Shown one piece after another: positions 10,145 through 20,092 of a stretch of DNA of 64,000 bases. The DNA is from Curvibacter cyanobacteriorum. Lineage in GTDB: Bacteria; Pseudomonadota; Gammaproteobacteria; Burkholderiales; Burkholderiaceae_C. Numbering within the stretch: the first letter of the stretch is position 1; every line of letters begins with the position of its first letter. The DNA is taken from contig NZ_JAQSIP010000003.1 in NCBI RefSeq assembly GCF_028649475.1, positions 496,001 through 560,000 on the forward strand. The letters run 5' to 3'. A model generated the notes under the pieces. That model was not told the DNA's origin. It searched no databases and saw only the letters and a program-made list of their open reading frames with translations. The position numbers and the translations under genes were made by a program.

Positions 10145-10243
10145 GGGCAGGGCTACTTCAGTTCAGAGTGGCCTGGGGCCGGGGCCCCAGGCGCAGGTGC
10201 GGATTGGTCACAGCACCGGTCGGGCCGGTGCGTGGCGGTGGGC

Positions 10244-12895
<2,652 letters not shown>

Positions 12896-13119
12896 GGAAG
12901 GTGGTGTTGACGGCAAGAAGCCGCCATTTTACGGGCAACGTCCTGTCGCTATCTAGCAACAATCAACCCCTATTGAGGCCTTGTCCTGCAAGCTAGGTGA
13001 CTCTGACCCAAGGCTGAGGGGGGCGGGTGTGGCACAATTTAAGTAACGTTTTTGGTGGTGGTCACTGGAAACGTACGTATTCGCAGCGCGGCTGCGGCTT
13101 TTTCCCCAAGAGGAGAACC
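12896..13119. other. Divergent gyrA / ompA-like intergenic region
   Basis: The 224 bases between divergent starts must hold promoters for gyrA (leftward) and the OmpA-family gene (rightward). An AT-rich patch, CACAATTTAAGTAACG near 13033-13048, lies about 75 bases before the OmpA start and is a plausible -10 region; no clear -35 partner was identified. Confidence 0.35.
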
Positions 13120-13773
13120 ATGAAGAAACTGAACAAAGTGGCGATGTTGTTTGCCTCCGCTGCCCTTGCAACCGCTGCTGGCGCTCAAACCGTCGACAAC
13201 TGGAAGAACGGCACCGGCGAACTGGTCTGGAAGAACGGCACCAACGAACTGTGCTGGCGTGATGCCAACTGGACCCCGGCTACCGCCGTGGCCGGTTGCG
13301 ATGGCGCTATCGCTCCCAAGGCTGCTCCGGCTCCGGCTCCTGCCGCTGCCCCGGCTGCTGCTCCGGCTGCTCCGGCTGCCGCTGCTCCGAAGCCCGCTGC
13401 TCCGGCCGTGGCCGCCAGCAAGGTGACCTACGCTGCTGACGCTTTCTTTGACTTCGACAAGGCTGTCCTGAAGCCCGAAGGCAAGGCCAAGCTGGACGAT
13501 CTGGTCGGCAAGGTCAAGGACATCAACCTGGAAGTCATCATCGCTGTCGGTCACACCGACTCGGTGGGTTCTGACGCCTACAACCAAAAGCTGTCGGTCA
13601 AGCGCGCTGAGTCTGTGAAGGCTTACCTGGTGTCCAAGGGCATCGAAAAGAACCGCGTGTACACCGAAGGCAAGGGCAAGAAGCAACCCGTTGCTGACAA
13701 CAAGACTGCCGAAGGCCGCGCCAAGAACCGTCGCGTGGAAATCGAAGTCGTTGGCACCCGCGCCAACAAGTAA
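13120..13773 (+). CDS. OmpA-family outer membrane / peptidoglycan-binding protein
   Basis: Envelope protein tethering the outer membrane to peptidoglycan. The start at 13120 follows AGGAG (13111-13115) and gives a clear signal peptide (MKKLNKVAMLFASAALATAA, cleavage after GAQ or nearby). The mature N-terminus has a tandem WKNGT..EL duplication and two Cys in the CW and GCDG segments, then an Ala/Pro linker (about residues 66-105), then the OmpA C-terminal domain with GHTDSVGSDAYNQKLSVKRA, which holds the conserved Asp and Arg that bind diaminopimelate. There is no 8-stranded OmpA barrel, so it is a short OmpA-like protein. Codon use is highly biased, suggesting abundant expression. It is followed by a strong terminator. 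Confidence 0.9.
   Translation: MKKLNKVAMLFASAALATAAGAQTVDNWKNGTGELVWKNGTNELCWRDANWTPATAVAGCDGAIAPKAAPAPAPAAAPAAAPAAPAAAAPKPAAPAVAASKVTYAADAFFDFDKAVLKPEGKAKLDDLVGKVKDINLEVIIAVGHTDSVGSDAYNQKLSVKRAESVKAYLVSKGIEKNRVYTEGKGKKQPVADNKTAEGRAKNRRVEIEVVGTRANK
13201..13254 (+). repeat. 27-bp tandem duplication in the OmpA-like gene
   Basis: Two adjacent 27-base units (13201-13227 and 13228-13254) match at 23 of 27 positions and encode WKNGTGELV and WKNGTNELC. The duplication is in frame, just after the signal peptide. Confidence 0.85.
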
Positions 13774-13794
13774 TCCCCTTAGGATTACGTCAAG

Positions 13795-13819
13795 AAGCCC
13801 CGGCAACGGGGCTTTTTTT
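13795..13819 (+). terminator. Rho-independent terminator of the OmpA-like gene
   Basis: Stem AAGCCCCG (13795-13802) pairs with CGGGGCTT (13807-13814) across a GCAA tetraloop, followed by a seven-T run from 13813 to 13819. It is located 21 bases after the stop codon. Confidence 0.92.
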
Positions 13820-13845
13820 ATGCCTGTTTCGTTCACAATCCAGGG

Positions 13846-14577
13846 ATGACCCAAGCCCTGACCCCTGTTCCCGTGCTCAACGCAGACCCGGCCGAGCTGG
13901 CCAAGTTCTCTGACCTGGCCCACCGCTGGTGGGACCCCGAGAGCGAGTTCCGTCCCTTGCACCAAATCAACCCGCTGCGCCTGGCCTGGATCAACGCCCA
14001 GGCGCCGTTGGCGGGGCAGCGCGTGTTGGACATCGGCTGCGGCGGGGGCATCTTGTCGGATTCCATGGCCCGGGCGGGCGCCGATGTGCTGGGCATCGAC
14101 CTGGCCACCAAGGCGCTGAAGGTGGCTCAGTTGCATGCGCTGGAGGCCCAGACGCCCCGTGTGCAGTACCGCGAAGTCAGTGCCGAGGCGCTGGCCCAAG
14201 AGCAGCCGGGCCAGTTCGATGTGGTGACCTGCATGGAGATGCTGGAGCACGTGCCCGACCCGGCGTCGGTGGTGCGGGCCTGCGCCACCCTGGTCAAGCC
14301 CGGTGGCCATGTCTTCTTTTCGACCATCAACCGCAACGCCAAGGCCTTTTTGTTCGCCATCGTCGGGGCGGAGTACATCCTCAACATGCTGCCGCGCGGC
14401 ACGCATGAGTTCGCCAAGCTGATCCGACCGGCCGAGCTGGCCTCGTTCTGCCGTGACGCGGGCTTGGACTGGCAGCAGACCCGGGGCCTGGGCTACAACC
14501 CGCTGACCCGCCGCTACGCCTTGAACGCCGACACCAGCGTGAACTACATGGTGTCGACCCGCCGCAGCGTGGCCTGA
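13846..14577 (+). CDS. ubiG: Ubiquinone biosynthesis O-methyltransferase UbiG
   Basis: SAM-dependent enzyme for both O-methylation steps of ubiquinone synthesis. The 243-residue product has the class I methyltransferase motif [27 protein letters not shown] and the UbiG segment [20 protein letters not shown]-terminal [19 protein letters not shown] is the UbiG-specific lead. It is followed 10 bases later by gph, an arrangement common in this order, suggesting co-transcription. Confidence 0.96.
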   Translation: MTQALTPVPVLNADPAELAKFSDLAHRWWDPESEFRPLHQINPLRLAWINAQAPLAGQRVLDIGCGGGILSDSMARAGADVLGIDLATKALKVAQLHALEAQTPRVQYREVSAEALAQEQPGQFDVVTCMEMLEHVPDPASVVRACATLVKPGGHVFFSTINRNAKAFLFAIVGAEYILNMLPRGTHEFAKLIRPAELASFCRDAGLDWQQTRGLGYNPLTRRYALNADTSVNYMVSTRRSVA

Positions 14578-14587
14578 GGGATTGACG

Positions 14588-15256
14588 ATGCAGTTCAACC
14601 ATGTTCGCGCGGTGCTGTTCGACCTCGACGGCACCCTGGTCGACAGCGCGCCTGATCTGGGCGCCGCCGCCGACAAGATGCGCCTCGACCGCGGCCTGCC
14701 CTCGCTGCCCTACGAGCGCTACCGCCCCATGGCGGGTGCCGGGGCCCGCGGCATGCTGGGCGAGGCCTTTGGCATCACCCCCGAGCACCAGGACTTTGCC
14801 GCCCTGCGCGAAGAGTTCTTCCAAAACTACGAAGCCCGTTTGACCGCCTTGACCACCGTGTTTGACGGTGTGCCCGAGTTGATTGCCGCCCTGGTGGCCC
14901 GGCAACTGCCTTGGGGCGTGGTCACCAACAAGTCGGCTCGCTTCACGCTGCCGCTGACGCAGGCCATGCCTTTGTTCCAAACCGCGGCGGCCGTGGTCTC
15001 GGGTGACACGACTCCGTTCGCCAAGCCGCACCCCGAGCCCCTGTTTGAGGCCGCTCGTCGGCTGGGCGTGGCACCAGAGCACTGCCTTTACGTCGGTGAT
15101 GACGAGCGCGACATCGTCGCTGGCTTGGCCGCCGGCATGGGTACGGTGGCCGCTTGCTACGGCTACCTGGGGCAGAGGACGGACACCCAGGCGTGGGGCG
15201 CGCACGCGGAAATTAAATCTCCGCTGCAGCTCTTGCAATGCCTGGCCGAGGCCTAA
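14588..15256 (+). CDS. gph: Phosphoglycolate phosphatase (HAD family)
   Basis: HAD-superfamily phosphatase that removes 2-phosphoglycolate; related HAD enzymes act on other small phosphates. Motif I is LFDLDGTLVDS with both catalytic Asp, motif II lies in VVTNKS, motif III is K in AKPHPEP, and motif IV is VGDDERDI. The ATG at 14588 gives MQFNHVRAVLFDLDG; a TTG two codons upstream is less likely. The stop codon TAA (15254-15256) overlaps the predicted -10 box of ssrA. Confidence 0.9.
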   Translation: MQFNHVRAVLFDLDGTLVDSAPDLGAAADKMRLDRGLPSLPYERYRPMAGAGARGMLGEAFGITPEHQDFAALREEFFQNYEARLTALTTVFDGVPELIAALVARQLPWGVVTNKSARFTLPLTQAMPLFQTAAAVVSGDTTPFAKPHPEPLFEAARRLGVAPEHCLYVGDDERDIVAGLAAGMGTVAACYGYLGQRTDTQAWGAHAEIKSPLQLLQCLAEA

Positions 15257-15259
15257 AAT
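15232..15259 (+). promoter_or_regulatory. Putative ssrA promoter
   Basis: CTTGCA at 15232-15237 and TAAAAT at 15254-15259 are separated by 16 bases and lie 9 bases before the 5' end of the mature tmRNA. The elements sit inside the last codons and stop of gph. Confidence 0.5.
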
Positions 15260-15268
15260 AGAGGGTCT

Positions 15269-15646
15269 GGGGCTGCATTGGTTTCGACGTGGGTTCGGAC
15301 GCGCAGCAGGGCATGTCGAGGTTCAGTCACCTCGTTAAACAGCTGAAAAAAAACTAACTGCAAACGACGAACGTTTCGCACTCGCCGCTTAAACACCGGT
15401 GAGCCTCACAACAGTTGGCCAATGGGCTGGGCAAGGGTGTCGCAAGACGTCCAGGCTGTGGGGTAATTTTCATTGGCTGGTTCTGTGCCGGGTACCTTGG
15501 CATGGGACGAGAAAATAGGGTGCTGGCGTCTTGTTCAGCGTGCGACTGCGCGGTTCAGGGTGTGAGATTCAAAACAGACCGCTAAACATGTAGAACTGTT
15601 CGAAGAAGGCTTGCGGACGGGGGTTCAAATCCCCCCAGCTCCACCA
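15269..15646 (+). ncRNA. ssrA: Transfer-messenger RNA (tmRNA)
   Basis: Ribosome-rescue RNA. The 5' end GGGGCTG pairs with CAGCTCC before the 3' ACCA (7-bp acceptor stem), and GGTTCAAATCC near 15622-15632 is the T-loop. The resume codon GCA at 15360 starts a reading frame that ends in TAA at 15390-15392. It encodes ANDERFALAA, which after the charged alanine gives the tag AANDERFALAA with the ALAA end recognised by ClpXP-type proteases. Total length is about 378 nt. The region upstream of the tag and four following stretches are consistent with pseudoknots, not folded in detail here. Confidence 0.96.
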
Positions 15647-15654
15647 TAAACGCC

Positions 15655-15694
15655 AACGCCCGCCAAGGTTTTTCACTCTGGCGGGCGTTTTCTT
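15655..15694 (+). terminator. Terminator after ssrA
   Basis: An 11-bp perfect stem AACGCCCGCCA/TGGCGGGCGTT (15655-15665 with 15679-15689) is followed by T-rich sequence (TTTTCTTTT, 15688-15696). It begins 9 bases after the CCA end of tmRNA. Confidence 0.9.
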
Positions 15695-15727
15695 TTGGCC
15701 CTGTTGTTGGCGTATTCTGGCGATGGG

Positions 15728-15756
15728 TTCGCACGGATTTCGCACCGGATTCGCAC
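15728..15756 (+). repeat. Three TTCGCAC repeats at 11-bp period
   Basis: Identical heptamers lie at 15728-15734, 15739-15745 and 15750-15756, exactly one helical turn apart, between the ssrA terminator and an integrase remnant. Spaced short repeats of this kind are typical of arm-type integrase or excisionase binding sites, but that role is an inference from position. Confidence 0.6.
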
Positions 15757-15760
15757 GTGG

Positions 15761-15865
15761 TCAGGCGACGGCCTTTAACTGCGGTTTGGGCTTCTGCTGG
15801 TCCTCTCGGATGAACTTGCCGCAGGTGCGGAACACCGTCTCCACGTCCTCATGCCCAAGCCACAC
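15761..15865 (-). pseudogene. C-terminal remnant of a tyrosine-recombinase integrase
   Basis: The minus strand encodes 34 residues from VWLGHEDVETVFRT through CGKFIREDQQKPKPQ to a stop at 15761. LGHEDV..VFRT.GKFI is the box II region of phage/ICE integrases, in which a Tyr lies ten residues after the His. Here that position is Cys (codon at 15821-15823), so the nucleophile is lost. Upstream of the VWLG segment the frame runs into unrelated sequence of the next gene's leader, so the rest of the integrase has been deleted. It lies next to ssrA, a favoured integration target, with its 3' end toward it. Confidence 0.7.
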
Positions 15866-15925
15866 GGTAGCGAACCCACCGGTCCCAGCCCCCGTGTCCC
15901 ATCGACAAAGCCAGGAGCCCACCCC

Positions 15926-16864
15926 ATGAGTGACCTCGTCACCTACCCCTCGCCCACCGAACTGCATTTTTCGCGTTTCATCGCGGCGCCCCTGACCTGG
16001 GTATGGCGTGCCCATGTCGAACAAGGCCAGTTGGAGCGGTGGTGGGGGCCGGCTGGCTTCTCCGTCACCACGCTGGAAATGGACGTTCGCCCTGGTGGCC
16101 GTTGGCAATTCATCCTGCACGGCCCCCGCGTGGGCGCCGACCCCGAAGCGCCCTTTGGCGGCCCGCCCACCGACTACCCCAACCTCATCCAGTACGAAGA
16201 CGTGGTGCCCCAGGAAAGGCTGGTGTGGTCACATGGCGACTTTGACGAGGTGATGTTCCATGTCACCACCACCTTCCAGGCCGAAGGTGACGGCACCCGC
16301 TTGGAGACCACCCTGCGCCTGCCCAGCGAGGCGGAGCGCGACGCCAAAGCCTCCTACGCGGTGCCCGGCCACGCGTCCTCGATGGAGAAGCTGGAGGCCC
16401 ACCTGCGCCAACCGCACCACGAGTTGTCGTTCACCCGGGTGCTCCAGGCCCCCGTGGGCCAGGTGTGGTCGGCGTGGACCGTGCGCGAGCAGCTGATGCC
16501 GTGGTTTTGTCCCCAACCGTGGCAAGTCACCGAGTGCGAGATCGACCTGCGCCCTGGCGGCGCGTTCCGCACCTTGATGCAAGGCCCCGATGGCGAGCGC
16601 CATGACCTCCTGAACTGCTACTTGGTGGTGGAGCCCGAACGCCGCCTGGTCTGGACCAACGCCTTGCAGCCCGGCTATGCCCCAGCCACCCAGCCCTGGT
16701 GCACCTGCGTGGTGGAGTTGCAGGCCGTGGGCGCGACCGCAACCCGCTTGACCGCCCGCGTGATGCACGCCGACAGTGCCGCGTGCGAAGACCACGCCAA
16801 GATGGGTTTCCCCCACGGTTGGCATGTGGCGTTGGATCAGATGCTGGCCCGGATCGCCGCGTAA
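15926..16864 (+). CDS. Tandem AHSA1/SRPBCC-domain protein
   Basis: The 312-residue cytoplasmic protein is made of two START-like AHSA1 (activator of Hsp90 ATPase homology 1) domains in tandem, about residues 10-150 and 170-310. Each opens with an F(S/T)R-hydrophobic strand and RPGG(R/A)(W/F)xxxMxGP-like segment (MDVRPGGRWQFILHGP and IDLRPGGAFRTLMQGP). Single-domain members bind hydrophobic ligands or accompany ArsR regulators; the double form has no assigned substrate. The start at 15926 follows CCAGGAG (15911-15917). It converges with the RND permease gene. Its function is not known to me. Confidence 0.75.
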   Translation: MSDLVTYPSPTELHFSRFIAAPLTWVWRAHVEQGQLERWWGPAGFSVTTLEMDVRPGGRWQFILHGPRVGADPEAPFGGPPTDYPNLIQYEDVVPQERLVWSHGDFDEVMFHVTTTFQAEGDGTRLETTLRLPSEAERDAKASYAVPGHASSMEKLEAHLRQPHHELSFTRVLQAPVGQVWSAWTVREQLMPWFCPQPWQVTECEIDLRPGGAFRTLMQGPDGERHDLLNCYLVVEPERRLVWTNALQPGYAPATQPWCTCVVELQAVGATATRLTARVMHADSAACEDHAKMGFPHGWHVALDQMLARIAA

Positions 16865-16924
16865 AGACGCGCGTTGGCGCAAAGGGGGCGGGCGGCGTCG
16901 GTCCCGCCCGTCCGGGGCATGTCG

Positions 16925-19900
16925 TCAGGGCTTGGGCGCAGCCCCTTTTCGCTGCAGCAGCGACAGCACCCACACGTAAAACACCGGTGCGAAAACTACC
17001 CCCAGCAGGGTCGCGCTGAGCATGCCGCCCACCACCCCGGTGCCCAGCGAGCGTTGGCTGGCGGCGCCGGCGCCATGGGCCAGCGCCAAGGGCAGGACGC
17101 CCAGGATGAAGGCCAGCGAGGTCATGACGATGGGCCGAAAGCGCAGCCGCGCGGCGATGCGGGCCGCCTCCACCAGGGAGTGCCCCTGCTCGCGCAAGGA
17201 TTTGGCGAACTCAACGATCAGGATGGCGTTCTTGGCGGCCAGGCCAATGATGGTGATCAGGCCCACCTTGAAGTAAACATCGTTGGCCAAGCCCAGCGCC
17301 GACACCGCCAGCACCGACCCCAAGGCCCCCAGCGGCACGATCAGCATCACCGAGGCGGGCAGGGTCCAGCTCTCGTACAGCGCCACCAGCAGCAAGAAGA
17401 CCACCACGATGGCCATGGCGAACAGGAAGGGGGCCTGTTGGCCCGCAAAGCGCTCTTGGTAGGACAGACCGGTCCATTCATGGCCGATGCCCTGGGGCAG
17501 CGTGGCCAGAATGCGCTCGATCTCCGCCATCGCCTCGCCCGTGCTGTGGCCCGGGGCGGCGTCACCCATGATGCGGTAGGCCGGGTAGCCGTTGTAGCGC
17601 GAGATCTGCACCGGGCCCATCTCCCAGGTCGCGCGCACGAAGGCACTCAAGGGCACCGGAGTGCCATGGCGGCCCGGCACATGCAGGCTCATCAGGCTCT
17701 CGGGCGTCATGCGTTCCTGGGCATCGGCCTGCACCACCACGCGCTGCAAGCGCCCGGCATTGGCAAAGTCGTTCACCAAGGCCGAGCCAAAGGCCGTGGA
17801 CAAGGCGGTGGCCACGCTCTCAAACCCAACCCCCAGCGACTCGGCCTGGCTGCGGTCCACGTCCAGCCGCAGTTGCGGCGCGTCCTGCAGCCCCTCCATC
17901 ATGGCGTAGGCCAGCACGGGCGAGGCATTGGCTTGGGCCAGCAGCTGGTCGCGGGCCTGGGTCAGCGCGTCACGGCCCAGTCCACCGCGGTCCTGCAGCC
18001 GCAGCGCAAAGCCGCCGGCATTGCCCAGCCCCTCGATGGGCGGAGGCATCACCGCCATGGCGGAGCCATCCGGCAACTGCGCGAAGCGCTCGTTGAAGGC
18101 GGCGATCTCGCGCTCGACCGTTTGGCCCGGCGGCCGCAGTGACCAGTCCTTGAGGCTCGGAAACCCCAGCGCTGCGTTCTGCCCCATGCCCGAGAAGCTG
18201 AAACCCAGGACGCTGAAGGCGGAGTCCATGCCGTCGCGCGCCATCAGGTACTGATCCACCTCCTTCACCAGGGCCTCTGTTCTGGGGTGGGTGGCCCCGG
18301 GGGGCAGCTGCATGTCGACCATCCAGTAGCCCTGGTCCTCCGGGGGCACGAATGATTCCGGCACCCGCACATACAACCAGCCCAGCAACACGACGGCCAG
18401 CAGGTACACGCCCATGGCCCGCCCGGTGCGTTGCAGCAGGCGGAGGTTGAGCGCATCGAAGCGACCGGTCAGGCGGCTGAAGGCGCGGTTGAAGCCGCCA
18501 AAGAACCCGCTTTGGTGGGCCGGGTGTGCGGCCGTGGCGGGCTTGAGCAAGGTGGCACACAAAGCCGGTGTGAGGGTCAGTGCCAGGAAGCCTGAGAACA
18601 GAATCGACACCGCCAGGGACAGCGAGAACTGGCGGTAGATCACCCCCACCGATCCGCTCATGAAGGCCAGGGGCAGGAACACCGCCACCAGCACCAGGGT
18701 GATGCCCACGATGGCCCCGCTGACCTGGGTCATGGCCTTGCGGGTGGCGTCGCGTGGCGACAGGCCTTCCTCGGCCATGAGGCGCTCGACGTTTTCCACC
18801 ACCACGATGGCGTCGTCCACCAGGATGCCGATGGCCAGCACCAGGCCGAACATGGTCATCATGTTCACTGAGAAACCCAGGGCCCACATCACGGCAAACG
18901 TCCCCATCAGGCAGACCGGCACCACGATGGTGGGGATCAGGGTGTAGCGCACGTTCTGCAAGAACAGGAACATCACCAAGAACACCAGGACCACGGCTTC
19001 GAGCAGGGTGTGGATGACCTTCTCGATGGCCACCTTGACGAACAGCGAGGTGTCGTAGGCGATCGAGTACGTCATGTCCGGCGGCAGGCTGGCGGACAGT
19101 TCCTGCAGCCGTGCCTTGACCGCATCGGCGGTCTGAATGGCGTTGGCTCCGGGGGCCAATTGGACGGCCCCGGCCACGGCCTTCTTGCCGTTTTGTCGGC
19201 TTTCGGCGCTGTAGTCCTGGCGGCCGATTTCCAGCCGGGCCACGTCGGACAGCCGGACGGTGGACCCGTCCCGGTTGGCTCGCAGCACAATGCGGCCGAA
19301 CTCCTCGGGGGATTCCAGCATGCCCTTGACCGACAGCGTGGCGCTCAACTCCTGCTCGGCGGTGCCGGGGCGGCTGCCAAAGCTGCCCGCCGGCACCTGC
19401 ACGTTTTGCGCCACGATGGCGGCGTTCACATCGGCGACGGTCAGGCCGTAACCCAGCAGCTTCTGTGGCGACACCCAGACCCGCATGGCCGCCTCGGAGC
19501 CGAACAGCTGCAGCTTGCCCACCCCCGGAACGCGGCGGATCTCGTTGTTCAGGGTGCGGGCGGCGTAGTCGGCCAGCGCGACCACGTCCTTGTCCTGGTC
19601 ATCGCCCTTGAAGTTCAAGGCGTAGATGATCAGGAAGTTGGCATTCGCCTGTTCGACTGGCAGGCCTTGGCGCATCACCGCAGCGGGCAGGCGGGCTTCG
19701 GCTTTCTTCAAGCGGTTTTGCACGTCCACCTGGGCCAGCGCCGGGTCGGTGCCGGGCTTGAAGGTGGCGGTGATCTCGGTCGAGCTGTTTGAGCTGGACG
19801 AGTCGAAGTACAGCAGGCCGCGGGCGCCGTTGAGCTCCTCCTCGAGGATGCTGGTCACCGAGTTGACCATGGTGCTGGCCGAGGCGCCGGGGTAGGTGGC

Positions 19901-20038
19901 CGTCACCATGATTTGGGGCGGCGCCACCACCGGGAACTGCGAGACCGGCAAGGCGGGGATCGCCAGCAGGCCGGCCAGCGTGATGAAAATGGCGACGACC
20001 CAAGCCAGGTTGGGTCGGCCAATGAAAAATGAAGACAT
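16925..20038 (-). CDS. RND multidrug efflux permease (AcrB/MexB type)
   Basis: Inner-membrane proton-driven efflux pump of the hydrophobe/amphiphile (HAE-1) family; its 1037 residues are standard. The proton relay is intact: the Asp pair in GILVDDAIVVVEN (TM4) and the Lys in GLAAKNAILIVEFAK (TM10). The N-terminus FFIGRPNLAWVVAIFITLAG is the first membrane helix, and two large periplasmic loops follow TM1 and TM7. It lies 54 bases after the adaptor gene on the same strand. No outer-membrane channel gene follows, so the pump must borrow one from elsewhere. Confidence 0.95.
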   Translation of the reverse strand: MSSFFIGRPNLAWVVAIFITLAGLLAIPALPVSQFPVVAPPQIMVTATYPGASASTMVNSVTSILEEELNGARGLLYFDSSSSNSSTEITATFKPGTDPALAQVDVQNRLKKAEARLPAAVMRQGLPVEQANANFLIIYALNFKGDDQDKDVVALADYAARTLNNEIRRVPGVGKLQLFGSEAAMRVWVSPQKLLGYGLTVADVNAAIVAQNVQVPAGSFGSRPGTAEQELSATLSVKGMLESPEEFGRIVLRANRDGSTVRLSDVARLEIGRQDYSAESRQNGKKAVAGAVQLAPGANAIQTADAVKARLQELSASLPPDMTYSIAYDTSLFVKVAIEKVIHTLLEAVVLVFLVMFLFLQNVRYTLIPTIVVPVCLMGTFAVMWALGFSVNMMTMFGLVLAIGILVDDAIVVVENVERLMAEEGLSPRDATRKAMTQVSGAIVGITLVLVAVFLPLAFMSGSVGVIYRQFSLSLAVSILFSGFLALTLTPALCATLLKPATAAHPAHQSGFFGGFNRAFSRLTGRFDALNLRLLQRTGRAMGVYLLAVVLLGWLYVRVPESFVPPEDQGYWMVDMQLPPGATHPRTEALVKEVDQYLMARDGMDSAFSVLGFSFSGMGQNAALGFPSLKDWSLRPPGQTVEREIAAFNERFAQLPDGSAMAVMPPPIEGLGNAGGFALRLQDRGGLGRDALTQARDQLLAQANASPVLAYAMMEGLQDAPQLRLDVDRSQAESLGVGFESVATALSTAFGSALVNDFANAGRLQRVVVQADAQERMTPESLMSLHVPGRHGTPVPLSAFVRATWEMGPVQISRYNGYPAYRIMGDAAPGHSTGEAMAEIERILATLPQGIGHEWTGLSYQERFAGQQAPFLFAMAIVVVFLLLVALYESWTLPASVMLIVPLGALGSVLAVSALGLANDVYFKVGLITIIGLAAKNAILIVEFAKSLREQGHSLVEAARIAARLRFRPIVMTSLAFILGVLPLALAHGAGAASQRSLGTGVVGGMLSATLLGVVFAPVFYVWVLSLLQRKGAAPKP

Positions 20039-20042
20039 CGTC

Positions 20043-20074
20043 GGGTGCTTGGGTGCTTGGGTGCTTGGGTGCGT
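20043..20074 (+). repeat. 8-bp tandem repeat (GGGTGCTT) x4
   Basis: Four adjacent units GGGTGCTT, GGGTGCTT, GGGTGCTT, GGGTGCGT fill most of the 54-base gap between the efflux adaptor and permease genes. On the coding (minus) strand they lie just upstream of the permease start, where copy number could alter ribosome access. Confidence 0.8.
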
Positions 20075-20092
20075 GGGGGAGGGCGCTGCCGG

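Noticed and set aside
10213-10231. GC-rich hairpin between gyrA and serC
   Set aside because: A perfect 7-bp stem but no T-run follows on the minus strand, so not called as terminator.
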